DNA of 64,000 bases, taken from NCBI RefSeq assembly GCF_002869765.1, contig NZ_PNOR01000023.1, forward strand, positions 8,437 to 72,436, in the 5' to 3' direction. The translations under genes and the position numbers were made by a program. Each line of letters starts with the position of its first letter. The stretch's first letter is position 1. Origin of the DNA: Deinococcus planocerae. GTDB lineage: Bacteria > Deinococcota > Deinococci > Deinococcales > Deinococcaceae. Below the pieces are notes generated by a model. It was not told the origin of the DNA. It saw only the letters and a program-made list of their open reading frames with translations, and ran no database searches. Shown piece by piece: positions 1 through 12,573 of the stretch.

Positions 1-1
1 C

Positions 2-496
2 TGGTACTATCAGGCAATAGATCCACGCTGGGGGGACCATTTTAACTTGATCATGACTCAGAATGCTGTGACTGGCTGCGCAATGATGGTTAATAGGGCG
101 CTCTTGAAGATAGCTCTGCCGATCCCCTGTCAAGCCGTGATGCATGATTGGTGGCTGGCGATGGTTGCCTGTGCGTTCGGTAAGGTCGTCTGGCTTCCCG
201 AGGTGACGGTGTTGTATAGGCAGCACCGTGATAATAATGTAGGAGCCAAACGTTTTGTAATCAACCCGGTAAAACAGTTTCAGTACAGAGAACAGATCAG
301 GACTTCCTTGCTGGAGAGTACGGCACAGGCGGGTGCCTTCGCCCAGCGTTATGTCGACAGTCCCTGGGTAGAATTGGCGAGAATTTACTCCGAGTTACCG
401 AGTTTATCTTATCCGTCACGCCGTTATTCTCTCGTTAGGCACAAGTTTTTCAAATCCACTCTCCTGAAAAATCTTGCCTGGGTGATCTTTGTATGA
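2..496 (+). CDS. Family 2 glycosyltransferase, C-terminal part (5' end outside window)
   Basis: The reading frame is open from the first bases of the window, so only the C-terminal ~164 residues are present. The pattern NAVTGCAMMVNRALL, then MHDWW about 40 residues later, then TVLYRQH with an NVGA motif, is typical of the C-terminal half of GT2 rhamnosyltransferase-like enzymes that add sugars to surface polysaccharide at the inner membrane face. It overlaps the next glycosyltransferase by ATGA, so the two are translationally coupled. Base composition is clearly more A/T-rich than the rfb genes downstream, which suggests a horizontally acquired polysaccharide block. The acceptor sugar cannot be told from sequence. 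Confidence 0.8.
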   Translation, partial: WYYQAIDPRWGDHFNLIMTQNAVTGCAMMVNRALLKIALPIPCQAVMHDWWLAMVACAFGKVVWLPEVTVLYRQHRDNNVGAKRFVINPVKQFQYREQIRTSLLESTAQAGAFAQRYVDSPWVELARIYSELPSLSYPSRRYSLVRHKFFKSTLLKNLAWVIFV

Positions 497-1449
497 GTAG
501 CATTGAGCGAAGTAAGCAGTCTATTACGGTCGTTGTGCCTACCCTTAATGCCACCCCTCATATACTTAGTTTAATTTCCGCCTTTTCTATACAGACCTAT
601 CTTCCGAAACGAGTTCTTTTTATCGACTCCGATTCAAGCGACGGGAGTGTGGAGATGCTGGAAGGGCTCGGTTATGCTGTTGTGCGTATCTCCAAAGCGT
701 TCTTCAATCATGGTGGGACCCGTAACCTCGGTGCTCGCCTTGCGGTCGGCTCCGATATTCTGGTTTTTCTGACCCAGGACGCCCTTGCGGTTGACGAAAG
801 GTGGCTTGAGAAGTTGGTCGGCCCCATCGTGTCCGGGGAAGCGGTGGCGACCTTCGCCCGTCAGCTCCCCAGGCCGGAGGCGTCTTTGCTGGAGAAGTTC
901 TCGCGTTATTTCAACTACCCAGATACCAGCCAGACTCGCGCTGAGGCAGATATCACCCGTATGGGTATCAAGGCCTTCTTTTTTTCCAACGTCTGCTCAG
1001 CCGTGCGGGCGGATATCTTCTGGAGCGTGGGCGGTTTTCCGGAACACGTGATCATGAATGAGGACATGACACTGGCCGCCAGACTTCTGCGGGCCGGACA
1101 CCGCATCAGGTACGTCGCGGAGGCCGAAGTTATCCATTCGCATGAATACACCCTTAAGCAGCAGTTCCGTCGCAACTTCGATGTGGGAGCTTTTCTGGCT
1201 GATGCCGGACCAGAACTGGCGGGAGCTAGAGTGAGTGGTGAAGGACTCCGATTTGTATATAAGCAGATTCGGTACGTCCTAAGACATGGGCGGGTTGAGC
1301 TGCTACCGCGGGTGTTTGCCGAAGCCGCAGCCAAGTTTACAGGCTTCCAGGTGGGTAAGCGTCACCGGATGCTTTCTCTGTCCATCAAGAAAAAGCTGAG
1401 TATGCACAGCTACCACTGGGACCAGCAGAAGACAAAGGAGAAGTTGTGA
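493..1449 (+). CDS. Family 2 glycosyltransferase, rhamnosyltransferase-like
   Basis: A 318-residue cytoplasmic GT2 enzyme. The N-terminal fold reads VVVPTLNA (res 13-20), then DSDSSDGS (about 45-52) in the nucleotide-binding region, HGGTRNLGA (about 73-81), and LTQDAL near 95 as the metal-binding acid. NEDMTLAARLL near 190 supplies the acidic catalytic position. The HGGTRN signature is shared with RfbF-type rhamnosyltransferases, and the next four genes make dTDP-rhamnose, so rhamnosyl transfer is the favoured inference. The ATG at 493 overlaps the previous stop and the gene ends in GTGA overlap with rfbB. It is A/T-rich like the preceding gene. Confidence 0.85.
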   Translation: MSSIERSKQSITVVVPTLNATPHILSLISAFSIQTYLPKRVLFIDSDSSDGSVEMLEGLGYAVVRISKAFFNHGGTRNLGARLAVGSDILVFLTQDALAVDERWLEKLVGPIVSGEAVATFARQLPRPEASLLEKFSRYFNYPDTSQTRAEADITRMGIKAFFFSNVCSAVRADIFWSVGGFPEHVIMNEDMTLAARLLRAGHRIRYVAEAEVIHSHEYTLKQQFRRNFDVGAFLADAGPELAGARVSGEGLRFVYKQIRYVLRHGRVELLPRVFAEAAAKFTGFQVGKRHRMLSLSIKKKLSMHSYHWDQQKTKEKL

Positions 1450-2474
1450 AGAACCTGCTCGTGACAGGAGGCTGCGGCTTCATCGGCAGCAACTTCGTGC
1501 GTTACTGGCTGGGCCAGCATCCGGAAAGCCGCGTCGTCGTGTACGACAAGCTGACCTACGCGGGCCGGAAGGAAAACCTGCATGACCTGTGGGACCACCC
1601 GAACCTCTCGCTGGTGGTGGGCGACATCGCAGACCTGGGCAGCGTGCGCGCCGCCTGCCAGGAGAACGCCACCGACCTGATCGTCAACTTCGCCGCCGAG
1701 ACGCATGTGGATCAGAGCATTCTGGGGCCGCTCGTCTTCACGGACACGAACGTGCGCGGCACCCACGTCCTGCTGGAGGTGGCCCGCGAGCTGGGTCTGC
1801 GGCTGCACCACATCAGCACCGATGAGGTGTACGGCCACATCCCCGACGGCCACCAGAGCGTCGAGACCGATCCCCTCGCCCCCCGCAGCCCCTACGCGGC
1901 GAGCAAGGCGGCGGCGGATCAGCTCGTGCAGGCCTACTTCATCACCTACGGCCTGCCCGTGACGATCACGCGCGGCGCGAACAACGTGGGGCCGTACCAG
2001 TACCCGGAGAAGGCGGTGCCGTTGTTCAGCACGAACGCCATCCTCGGCGAGCCGCTGCCCGTCTATGGCGACGGGCGGCAGATGCGCGACTACGCTCACG
2101 TGTACGACCACTGCACCGGGATCGAGACGGTCCTGCTCCACGGCGAAATCGGCGAGGTCTACAACGTCGGCACGGGCCGCGAGATGACCAACCTGGAGAT
2201 GGTGGACATCGTGCTGGAGACGCTGGACGCCAGTCATGATCTCGTGCGCCACGTCACCGACCGACCGGGGCACGACCGCCGCTACTCCATGAACGTGGAC
2301 AAGCTGAGGTCCCTGGGCTGGGCGCCGAGGTACGACCCCCGGCAGGCCGTGGCCGAGGCGGCGCGCTGGTACGCCCAGAACCGCCCGTGGTGGGAAAAGG
2401 TCCGCAGCGGCGAGTTCCGCGAGTACTACGACCGGCAGTACGCCGAGCGTCTGGCGGGGAACACGGGCCGATGA
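1446..2474 (+). CDS. rfbB: dTDP-glucose 4,6-dehydratase
   Basis: Second step of dTDP-L-rhamnose synthesis: NAD-dependent conversion of dTDP-glucose to the 4-keto-6-deoxy sugar. It is a 342-residue extended short-chain dehydrogenase, the normal length. The Rossmann glycine motif GGCGFIG is at 8-14. The catalytic Thr-Asp-Glu lies in STDEVYG (124-130), and YxxxK is Y150/K154. A GTG start at 1446 overlaps the upstream stop. Base composition jumps here from A/T-rich to typical Deinococcus G/C-rich, so the junction between borrowed glycosyltransferases and the rhamnose operon lies near its start. It overlaps rfbA by ATGA. Confidence 0.95.
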   Translation: MKNLLVTGGCGFIGSNFVRYWLGQHPESRVVVYDKLTYAGRKENLHDLWDHPNLSLVVGDIADLGSVRAACQENATDLIVNFAAETHVDQSILGPLVFTDTNVRGTHVLLEVARELGLRLHHISTDEVYGHIPDGHQSVETDPLAPRSPYAASKAAADQLVQAYFITYGLPVTITRGANNVGPYQYPEKAVPLFSTNAILGEPLPVYGDGRQMRDYAHVYDHCTGIETVLLHGEIGEVYNVGTGREMTNLEMVDIVLETLDASHDLVRHVTDRPGHDRRYSMNVDKLRSLGWAPRYDPRQAVAEAARWYAQNRPWWEKVRSGEFREYYDRQYAERLAGNTGR

Positions 2475-3385
2475 CGGCTGATCCTGTGGGAGGCCCTTCC
2501 GCTCGCCGGGGCATCATCCTGGCGGGGGGCAGCGGCACGCGGCTCTACCCGGCGACCCTGGCGGTTTCCAAACAACTCCTCCCCATCTACGACAAACCGA
2601 TGATCTACTACCCGCTCACCACCCTGATGCTGGGCGGCATCCGCGACATCCTCGTCATCTCGACGCCCGAGGACACGCCGCGCTTCCGGCAACTCCTGGG
2701 GGACGGATCGCAGTGGGGCCTGCGGCTGGAGTACGCCGTGCAGCCCGAGCCGGGGGGGCTGGCGCAGGCCTTCCTGATCGGCGAGGACTTCGTGGCGGGG
2801 CAGGCGAGCGCCCTGATCCTGGGGGACAACATCTTTTACGGCAACGAGCTCTCGGACCTGATGCAGGCGGCCAGCCGCAGGCCCCTGGGCGCGACCGTCT
2901 TCGCCTATCAGGTTAGGGACCCCGAACGCTACGGGGTGGTGGAGTTCGACGAGGCGGGCCGGGCGCTGTCCATCGAGGAGAAACCCGCCGCCCCGAAGTC
3001 GGACTTCGCGGTGACCGGGCTGTACTACTACGACCACAACGTGGTGGAGATCGTCAGGGGGCTGCGGCCCTCGCCGCGCGGGGAACTGGAGATCACCGAC
3101 GTGAACACGGCGTACCTGCGAGAAGGGCTGCTCGACGTGCAGGTGATGAGCCGGGGCTTCGCGTGGCTTGACACCGGCACCCACGAGAGCATGTTGGAGG
3201 CCAGCCACTTCATCCAGACCATCGAACACCGCCAGGGCCTCAAGATCGCCTCGCCCGAGGAGGTCGCGTGGCGGCACGGCTGGATCAGCACCGAGGCCCT
3301 CCGCGAGCAGGGGCAGCGTCTCGCCAAGAACCAGTACGGGCGCTACCTCCTCAAGCTCGCCCGGGAAGGCAGGACGCACCCATGA
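2471..3385 (+). CDS. rfbA: Glucose-1-phosphate thymidylyltransferase
   Basis: Makes dTDP-glucose from dTTP and glucose-1-phosphate, the entry step to dTDP-rhamnose. It is a 304-residue protein. The nucleotidyltransferase signature [11 protein letters not shown] starts at residue 17, followed by [20 protein letters not shown] and the later LDTGTHESM motif are also typical of RmlA. The frame is open further upstream, but ATG 2471 is chosen because it overlaps the rfbB stop (ATGA) and gives the family N-terminus. It ends in an ATGA overlap with rfbC, so the whole rfbBACD block is translated as one coupled operon. Confidence 0.95.
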   Translation: MTADPVGGPSARRGIILAGGSGTRLYPATLAVSKQLLPIYDKPMIYYPLTTLMLGGIRDILVISTPEDTPRFRQLLGDGSQWGLRLEYAVQPEPGGLAQAFLIGEDFVAGQASALILGDNIFYGNELSDLMQAASRRPLGATVFAYQVRDPERYGVVEFDEAGRALSIEEKPAAPKSDFAVTGLYYYDHNVVEIVRGLRPSPRGELEITDVNTAYLREGLLDVQVMSRGFAWLDTGTHESMLEASHFIQTIEHRQGLKIASPEEVAWRHGWISTEALREQGQRLAKNQYGRYLLKLAREGRTHP

Positions 3386-3921
3386 AGATCGAGCTGGCCC
3401 CCGAGTTCACAGACATCCTCAAGTTCGAGACCTACCCGCCCGCGCCCCAGATCGGGGGCGTCTGGACGCACGCCCTCCGCAAGAACCGGAGCGAGAATGG
3501 CGCCTTCATGGAGTACCTGCGGCTGGGGGAGGAAGGGGTGCAGGGCCTCCCCGGCACCCTGATGCCCCGCCAGATCAGCGTGTCGTGGGCGGCGCCGGGA
3601 CGGGTGAACGCCTTTCACATCCACGTCAAAGAAGAGCAGAACGAGGTCTGGTGTGTGATCGGCGGGCAACTGACCGTCTGGCTGGTGGACTGCCGGGCCG
3701 GGAGCCCCACCCTGGGCGTGCGGCGTAAGCTGGTCCTCAGCGGCGAGCAGCCCACGCTGGTGCACATTCCCAGCGGCGTGGCGCACGGCTACCAGGCCGG
3801 AAACGACGGCGCCACCCTGCTCTACAGCATGGACGCCCAGTTCAACATCGAAGACCCCAACGAGGGCCGTCTCCCCTGGAATCACTTCGGGGAGGACCTG
3901 TGGGCCGAGGACCGGGGCTGA
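3382..3921 (+). CDS. rfbC: dTDP-4-dehydrorhamnose 3,5-epimerase family protein
   Basis: A 179-residue RmlC-like cupin. The barrel signature includes [24 protein letters not shown] and IPSGVAHGY. The family motif RGLHxQ around the catalytic histidine is changed here to NAFHIH, so the sequence belongs to a divergent RmlC subgroup. Position between rfbA and the RmlD-like gene makes the epimerase role in dTDP-rhamnose synthesis the best inference. ATG 3382 overlaps the rfbA stop, and its own TGA shares its last base with the next ATG (TGATG). Mutarotase or ketoisomerase activity is an alternative. Confidence 0.85.
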   Translation: MKIELAPEFTDILKFETYPPAPQIGGVWTHALRKNRSENGAFMEYLRLGEEGVQGLPGTLMPRQISVSWAAPGRVNAFHIHVKEEQNEVWCVIGGQLTVWLVDCRAGSPTLGVRRKLVLSGEQPTLVHIPSGVAHGYQAGNDGATLLYSMDAQFNIEDPNEGRLPWNHFGEDLWAEDRG

Positions 3922-4655
3922 TGCGAATTATGCTGACAGGCGGAAGCGGGCGGTTAGGCACGGAACTGCGCACCCTCCTGCCGGACATCGTGGCCCCCAC
4001 GAGCGCCGAGCTGGACGTGACGGACGCGGCGAGCGTCATGAGGGCCGTGGAGCGCGAGCGACCCGAGGTGATCGTCCACGCCGCCGCCTACACCAACGTG
4101 GGCGGGGCCGAGCGGGAGCGGGAGAGCTGCTGGCGGGTGAACGTGATCGGCACCCGTCATGTGGCCGCCGCCGCCAACACGGTCGGGGCGAAGCTCGTCC
4201 ACATCAGCACGGACTACGTGTTCGGCGGCGAGACGGGCAATTACCGTGAGGACGACACGCCCGGCCCCGTGGTGAACTACTACTCGCTGACCAAGCTCGT
4301 TGCGGAGGAGGCGGCCCGCGCGGCGCGGCGACACCTGATTCTGCGCACCAGCTTCCGCCCGCGCGAGTTCCAGTACCCGGTGGCCTTCAGCGACGTGTTC
4401 ACGGGGCAGGACTATGTGGACGTGATCGCGCCGGAGATCGCCCTGGCCGTGCGTCATGCCGCCGAGATTACCGACGAGGTGCTGCACATTGTCACCGGGC
4501 GCAAGAGCGTGTACGACCTCGCCAGGAGGAGAAAGCCTGACGTGCGGGAAGGCTCGCGGGCGCAGGCAGGCGTGACGCTGCCGGGGGACGTGAGTCTGAA
4601 CACGGAACGGTGGGTGGCGTTGAGAGCGATGCTGAGTAGCCATGCCCAAGGGTGA
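3921..4655 (+). CDS. rfbD: dTDP-4-dehydrorhamnose reductase-like sugar-nucleotide reductase
   Basis: A 244-residue RmlD-superfamily protein, shorter than the usual ~290. The N-terminal glycine motif is TGGSGRLG, followed by HAAAYTNVGGAE, STDYVFGG and YYSLTK (the YxxxK catalytic pair). It would reduce the 4-keto group to give dTDP-L-rhamnose, completing the operon. The substrate-binding C-terminal lobe is reduced compared with classical RmlD, so substrate choice is inferred from context. The start at 3921 shares one base with the rfbC stop. Its end overlaps the next ORF by 14 bp. Confidence 0.8.
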   Translation: MRIMLTGGSGRLGTELRTLLPDIVAPTSAELDVTDAASVMRAVERERPEVIVHAAAYTNVGGAERERESCWRVNVIGTRHVAAAANTVGAKLVHISTDYVFGGETGNYREDDTPGPVVNYYSLTKLVAEEAARAARRHLILRTSFRPREFQYPVAFSDVFTGQDYVDVIAPEIALAVRHAAEITDEVLHIVTGRKSVYDLARRRKPDVREGSRAQAGVTLPGDVSLNTERWVALRAMLSSHAQG

Positions 4656-5562
4656 GCACAGGGCAGAAGACCTCAACACCAGTGTTCCGCAGGATTGGAG
4701 CCTGAGCGGGTTTTCAAGCCCTCAACCTGAAGGCGACACCCACTACCGTCTCCCTCTCGCTACACAAACGGCCTTGACCTTTCCGACCTCGGAAATATTG
4801 TACGTTCAATACCGCTATCAAGTTCACGCGCCTGTCACCGAGGTGACAGGCCGAGTCTTCCTCAACGGTCGGTTGCTTGATACATACACCTTCCCGAAGG
4901 GGAGATATACTAACAGAGAGTTGGGCGCCTTCACCCACGCCGGTCGAAACGAGTTGACCATTGAATACCAGTGTGGCTCCACCATTTGTAAATATGGAAC
5001 TGTCAAGCAATTCTGGACGCGGCTTACTCTGACTTCGCCTCTACGGAACGAAGCTCAGACTGACGTAGGGTTAGGTGTTGAACACTGGTGGCTAGATGCT
5101 CCGCAGAGTCTCCTGACCATTCAGGGCACTGGACCGCTAGTATCGGACGGCACCAACTACTACCGTAACGTCGAGTCGAATAGTTTTTCCCTTGAGTGGC
5201 CGAAGGATATAAAACCTATAGACGCCTTTTTTGAGATCAACGCGAAAGAACCTTTTCGTGTGACGACCCGTGTGGACGATATAGTGGTGTCCATTAAAAA
5301 GGGAGACCAGCAAACAGGGGTCAGGCCCTCAGTTTCGTTGATGGCTTTTCCACAGGCGAGCCACATCAACGTGCAGGTCGATTGTCTTTTGGGAACAAAG
5401 GGTTGTGGCTACCTGTATTTCACGCGAATCACTGTGATGCAGAAGCCTACGGCGATGGCCTCGTCTGGCTGGTTGCTGGCCGGAGGAATTCTGCTCCTTC
5501 TAATCTCGGCGTTGTGGTGGGGGTTGAATCTGCCACCCTTCGTCCGGAAGCGACCAGCGTGA
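4642..5562 (+). CDS. Unknown protein with C-terminal membrane anchor
   Basis: A 306-residue protein I do not recognise. No signal peptide is visible at the N-terminus. The body is rich in beta-prone Thr/Val/Tyr stretches and has two Cys pairs (near 111/116 and 248/254). Residues about 275-297 form one hydrophobic segment followed by a basic VRKRPA tail, the topology of a tail-anchored membrane protein. An alternative is that a lost N-terminal exporter sequence has been cut away. The gene is A/T-rich like the glycosyltransferases at the left, and unlike the rfb genes between. It overlaps rfbD at the start and a convergent gene for 116 bp at the end. Confidence 0.6.
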   Translation: MPKGEHRAEDLNTSVPQDWSLSGFSSPQPEGDTHYRLPLATQTALTFPTSEILYVQYRYQVHAPVTEVTGRVFLNGRLLDTYTFPKGRYTNRELGAFTHAGRNELTIEYQCGSTICKYGTVKQFWTRLTLTSPLRNEAQTDVGLGVEHWWLDAPQSLLTIQGTGPLVSDGTNYYRNVESNSFSLEWPKDIKPIDAFFEINAKEPFRVTTRVDDIVVSIKKGDQQTGVRPSVSLMAFPQASHINVQVDCLLGTKGCGYLYFTRITVMQKPTAMASSGWLLAGGILLLLISALWWGLNLPPFVRKRPA

Positions 5563-6682
5563 GCCCCACCGCCGCCCACCACAGCTCCGCGAAGTGCTGG
5601 CTGGGCAGGGCAGCCACCACGTCCACTACGTTCATCGCCGTGAAGCCGAACAGCAGGGCGAGCGTCAGGGGGTCACGGGTGAGCACGGCACACCACAGGG
5701 CGTAGCCCATGATGGTGATCAGCCCGAGTGTTCCGACGATCCCGGTCTCCAGCAGCCAGTGCAGCCAGACGTTATGGGCGATCAGCCACACGCTCGACCA
5801 GCGGCTGACCGACTCCGGGCAGGTGACGTCATTGCGCTCCAGCGTAGGCGTGAGCTGGCACCCGTCCTTGAAGAGGAAAGTCAGGTACGGTCCGCCCTGG
5901 TAGGGGCCGACGCCGCCGACGGGACTGGTCTGCCAGCCCTGCACGGCCTCTCGCCAGACCTGCTCGCGCCCGCTGGTCTGGTCGTTGAGCAGCCGTTCCA
6001 CGGGCTCCAGCGGGACCTTGAGGGTGCTCGTCAGGGCCGCCAGCGCGAGCACGAGAACGCCCGGCACCAGCACCCACCAGCGCCGTTGCCGTCCCGTCAG
6101 GCCCAGCGCCGCCAGACTCCCCACCACCAGCGCCAGCAGCGGCCCCCGGCTCCCGGCGGCGAGAAAGGTGACGACGGCGAGCATGCCCGCAAGAACGCGC
6201 CACCACAGCCGCCCGCCCCACCAGAACACCGTGATCCACAACGCCACGACCGCGACGAGCCCCAGCGACACGATGTAGTAATAGGGGTGCCCCAGCCTTT
6301 CTTGCACGCCCGCGAAACCCTGGGTGCCTAGCGTGTACCCCCAGGCGGTCACGAAGATGACGAGTTGCCCCCAGAGCAGGGGCCGGAGGTTCCGGCTGTC
6401 TCGCAGATACACCCCCGCCGCGATCATGGCGAGGATCAGGAGGGTGCGGCCAGCGGCCAGCCCCAGCGAGAGTAGGGGCCGGGGGGTAAACAGGGCCGCG
6501 ACGAGTTGAGTCCCTGCGAAAAAGAACAGGACATACCGGGCGGCGAGGGGCAGCGTCCGCAGCCTTCCGAGACAGGCGAACGCGGCCAGGTACAGCGGCG
6601 GAAAGACTGGCACGAGCGCAATCAGCCAGCCCACCCGCCTGGGCGGCGTGAAGACGGGCTGCCCGGCCTGAGTCTGCGTCAC
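5447..6682 (-). CDS. O-antigen ligase/polymerase (Wzy/WaaL-like) membrane protein
   Basis: A ~411-residue polytopic membrane protein with about ten hydrophobic segments and one large external loop ([16 protein letters not shown] and onward), then [15 protein letters not shown], the hallmark of the O-antigen ligase family. It would join or polymerise oligosaccharide repeat units at the outer face of the inner membrane, which fits the rhamnose cluster next door. A -10 box TATAGT at 6690-6695 overlaps the earlier GTG at 6691, so the GTG at 6682 is the likelier leaderless start. The last ~28 residues after VASGRRV look non-family and lie in the overlap with the convergent gene. Confidence 0.8.
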   Translation of the reverse strand: MTQTQAGQPVFTPPRRVGWLIALVPVFPPLYLAAFACLGRLRTLPLAARYVLFFFAGTQLVAALFTPRPLLSLGLAAGRTLLILAMIAAGVYLRDSRNLRPLLWGQLVIFVTAWGYTLGTQGFAGVQERLGHPYYYIVSLGLVAVVALWITVFWWGGRLWWRVLAGMLAVVTFLAAGSRGPLLALVVGSLAALGLTGRQRRWWVLVPGVLVLALAALTSTLKVPLEPVERLLNDQTSGREQVWREAVQGWQTSPVGGVGPYQGGPYLTFLFKDGCQLTPTLERNDVTCPESVSRWSSVWLIAHNVWLHWLLETGIVGTLGLITIMGYALWCAVLTRDPLTLALLFGFTAMNVVDVVAALPSQHFAELWWAAVGLTLVASGRRVADSTPTTTPRLEGAEFLRPATSQTRPSP

Positions 6683-6689
6683 GCGCGCC

Positions 6690-6695
6690 ACTATA
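6690..6695 (-). promoter_or_regulatory. -10 box, leaderless start of the ligase-like gene
   Basis: TATAGT on the minus strand, 7 nt before the GTG at 6682. It selects that GTG over the one at 6691, which would overlap the box. Confidence 0.5.
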
Positions 6696-6718
6696 GCGGC
6701 CCCAGGAAGGACTCAAAA

Positions 6719-6749
6719 GCAAAAACCCCCGCCGAGGCAGAGGCTTTTT
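6719..6749 (-). terminator. Intrinsic terminator of tRNA-Glu
   Basis: On the minus strand an A-run and an 8-bp stem (CCTCTGCC with GGCGGGGG, including two G-U pairs) are followed by TTTTT directly after the tRNA. Confidence 0.75.
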
Positions 6750-6830
<81 letters not shown>

Positions 6831-6895
6831 CACAGCAGTTCGCTTGTCTCCGCGCGCCGCCGCCCTCTCAAGGGATGCTTTTCAGCACGCCCGGA

Positions 6896-6924
6896 AGCAT
6901 ACCGGAGCCCCCCCATTTCGTCAA
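6896..6924 (-). promoter_or_regulatory. Promoter of tRNA-Glu
   Basis: Minus-strand -35 TTGACG (6919-6924) and -10 TATGCT (6896-6901) with a 17-bp spacer, about 70 bp before the mature tRNA 5' end. Confidence 0.75.
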
Positions 6925-6975
6925 TGGCGAGACTCTCCGCCCCTGCTAGAGTCCGGGAACGGAGTGCGCTGACCC

Positions 6976-8403
<1,428 letters not shown>

Positions 8404-8465
8404 GGGGCCACGGGGAAGGGGCGCAGGAGCCACCCGGCCCGCCCGCCCCCTCGCCCTCCCCGCTC

Positions 8466-9872
8466 CTACATGTGCAGCGAGCGCTTGTCCGTCGCCAGGG
8501 CCGCCTCCTTCACCACTTCGGAGAGGGTGGGGTGGGCGTGGACGGTGCGGGCGAGGTCTTCCGCGCTGCCGCCGAATTCCATCAGGGTGACCGTCTCGCC
8601 GATGAGTTCGGAGACGTTCGGGCCGATCATGTGGACACCCAGGATGCGGTCGGTGTCCGCGTCCGCGACGACCTTCACGAAGCCGCGCGGGTCGCCATGC
8701 CCGAGGGCCCGCCCGTTCGCGCTGAAGGGGAACTGGCCGGTCTTGACGGTCAAGCCCTTGTCCTTGGCCTGCTTCTCGGTCAGGCCCGCCCAGGCGATTT
8801 CGGGGCTGGTGTAGATCACCCAGGGGATCACGTCGTAGTTGACGTGCCCGGCCTGCCCGGCGAGCAGCTCGGCGACCGCCACGCCCTCCTCCTCCGCCTT
8901 GTGGGCGAGCATCGCGCCGCCGATCACGTCGCCGACCGCGTACACCCCGGGGAGGTTGGTGCGGTAGTGCCCGTCCACCTTCACGAAGCCGCGCTCGTCG
9001 AGTTCGAGGCCCACCGCCTCGGCGCCCAGGCCCGCCGTGTGGGGCACGCGACCGATGGAGACGATGAGCTTGTCAAACTTCGCCGTGACGCTCTGGCCCT
9101 TCTCCTCGTAGGTCACGGTGACGCCCGAGTCGTGCTGCTGGACTTCCCCGATCTGCACCCCGAAGTGGAACTCCAGGCCCTGCTTCTGGAACTGCTTGAG
9201 GGCTTCCTTGCTGATCGCCTCGTCCGCGCCCATCAGGAAGCCGGGCAGGGCTTCGAGGACGGTCACCTGCGCGCCCAGGCGGCGCCACACGCTGCCCAGC
9301 TCGACGCCGATCACGCCCGCCCCGATGATGCCGAGTTTGCCCGGCACCTGCTCGAAGGCGAGCGCGCCGCTGTTCTCCACCACGTGCCCGCCGAAGGGAG
9401 CCAGCGGCAGCTCGCGGGGGCTGCTGCCCGTCGCCACGATGACGTTCTTCGCCCTGACCTCGGTCCCGGCGGCGTCCACGACCCAGCCGCCCTCCTCCTG
9501 CCGAACGAGGCGCCCGAGACCGTGGATGCTCGTGACCTTGTTCTTCTTGAAGAGGTACCCGATGCCGCCCGTGAGCTTGTCCACGACGGCTTCCTTGCGC
9601 CCGAGCATCTTGCCCAGGTCCACCCGCGCGCCGTCCACCTGGATGCCGTGTTCCCCGGCCTCGTGGGTGATCATCTCGTATCTCTCGCTGGAGTCGAGCA
9701 TCGCCTTGCTGGGAATGCAGCCCACGTTGAGGCAGGTGCCGCCCAAGCTGCCCTTGCCCTCCCGTTCGAAGGCGTCCACGCAGGCGGTCCCCAGGCCGAG
9801 CTGCGCGGCGCGAATCGCGGCCACGTACCCCGCCGGGCCGCCGCCAATCACCACTACGTCGTAAGCGTCCAT
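8466..9872 (-). CDS. lpdA: Dihydrolipoamide dehydrogenase (E3)
   Basis: A 468-residue FAD/NAD-dependent disulfide oxidoreductase that reoxidises lipoyl groups of 2-oxoacid dehydrogenase complexes. The FAD motif GGGPAG is at 10-15, the redox disulfide is C47/C52 in [13 protein letters not shown], the NAD-binding GxGxxG is in [13 protein letters not shown], and the C-terminal HAHPTLSE supplies the catalytic His/Glu. The frame is open upstream, but the ATG at 9872 gives the family N-terminus and has a TACGCT -10 box 11 nt before it. No E1 or E2 gene is adjacent, so the gene is probably shared by several complexes. Confidence 0.95.
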   Translation of the reverse strand: MDAYDVVVIGGGPAGYVAAIRAAQLGLGTACVDAFEREGKGSLGGTCLNVGCIPSKAMLDSSERYEMITHEAGEHGIQVDGARVDLGKMLGRKEAVVDKLTGGIGYLFKKNKVTSIHGLGRLVRQEEGGWVVDAAGTEVRAKNVIVATGSSPRELPLAPFGGHVVENSGALAFEQVPGKLGIIGAGVIGVELGSVWRRLGAQVTVLEALPGFLMGADEAISKEALKQFQKQGLEFHFGVQIGEVQQHDSGVTVTYEEKGQSVTAKFDKLIVSIGRVPHTAGLGAEAVGLELDERGFVKVDGHYRTNLPGVYAVGDVIGGAMLAHKAEEEGVAVAELLAGQAGHVNYDVIPWVIYTSPEIAWAGLTEKQAKDKGLTVKTGQFPFSANGRALGHGDPRGFVKVVADADTDRILGVHMIGPNVSELIGETVTLMEFGGSAEDLARTVHAHPTLSEVVKEAALATDKRSLHM

Positions 9873-9883
9873 AACCGCCCCCG

Positions 9884-9889
9884 AGCGTA
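9884..9889 (-). promoter_or_regulatory. -10 box of lpdA
   Basis: TACGCT on the minus strand, 11 nt before ATG 9872; at most a very short 5' leader. Confidence 0.45.
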
Positions 9890-10280
9890 CCACCCCCCTC
9901 TCACCGCAATTGCGGCGCGTTCCCAGGAGGGTGACGGCCCGGGCAGGACCGGAAGGCACGGAAGGCGAGAGTCGCGAGGGGTTGGGTTAGGAGGTGGCAG
10001 AGCGGAGACGTTTTCCATCTTGCACCCGGGCGAGCGGCTTGTGGAGGTTGAGGTGATCCACCGACGGGGAAAGGCCGTTGGGCGGTGGGGGGCGTGGGAG
10101 GTCGATTGCGGTTCACCCCCTCTGCAAGCAGCTCTACGAGTCAAGGGGGAGGGGCAGGTCGCAGGTGGGGGTAGGGCGGTGGAGCTGGTCACACGCCCCC
10201 TCTGCTGCGCAGCTTTGCAAGTCACCCCGGCCCTCTCTGGAAGCAGCGCTACGAGTCCTGCGAGAGGAGAGGGGGAAAGA
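9890..10280. repeat. Intergenic G-rich region with diverged internal direct repeat
   Basis: No convincing gene. It contains a 16-nt near-identical direct repeat (AGCAGCTCTACGAGTC at 10127-10142 and AGCAGCGCTACGAGTC at 10242-10257), each followed by a purine-rich run ending in GGGGAGGGG- or GAGAGGGG-like sequence. GGTCACACGCCCCCTC at 10189 recurs at 19856. It looks like stacked small intergenic repeats of the kind scattered in Deinococcus genomes. Confidence 0.55.
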
Positions 10281-10425
10281 AAGCAAAAGCTTTTGCTCTT
10301 TTGAAAACGTCAATCCAGATGCCCCATGAATGGCAGAGAGTGGCCGCTCCTGGCCCACGGCCCCGCCTTGCTCGCGCAGCGAGACGGTGGGCACGCGGGT
10401 GGGGTACGACAAGATCAGACCTTGC
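10281..10425. repeat. Dispersed ~145-bp intergenic repeat, copy 1
   Basis: Matches 57721-57866 over its whole length. Shared blocks include AAAACGTCAAT, TGGCAGAG, CTCGCGCAGCGAGACGGTGG and ACAAGATCA. It begins with an A/T-rich palindrome around GCAAAAGCTTTTGC, contains a CGCGCAGCG inverted motif, and lies just before the psuK-psuG promoter. On the minus strand both copies keep a similar short reading frame (RAHRLAARA), so it may derive from a mobile element. Confidence 0.7.
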
Positions 10426-10489
10426 ACTCTGTAGGACCCGTCCACTCACGCCGCCCGTGTGCCCCTGCCCACCACCGCACCCTTTCCTT

Positions 10490-10495
10490 TACCCT
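10490..10495 (+). promoter_or_regulatory. -10 box, leaderless start of psuK-psuG
   Basis: TACCCT 9 nt before ATG 10505; no ribosome binding site precedes the start. Confidence 0.6.
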
Positions 10496-10504
10496 GCTAA
10501 CGCC

Positions 10505-12442
<1,938 letters not shown>

Positions 12443-12573
12443 CCTCCGGCCAGGAGGAGCGCCTTACTCGGGTCGGACCCACGCGGGCGAGTCGGTCTGG
12501 CGTTCCTCGGCAGGCACCTCGGGCAGACGCTCCCTCAACCACCTCGCCCCGGCGTGCGGGAAAGACAGGCCCG

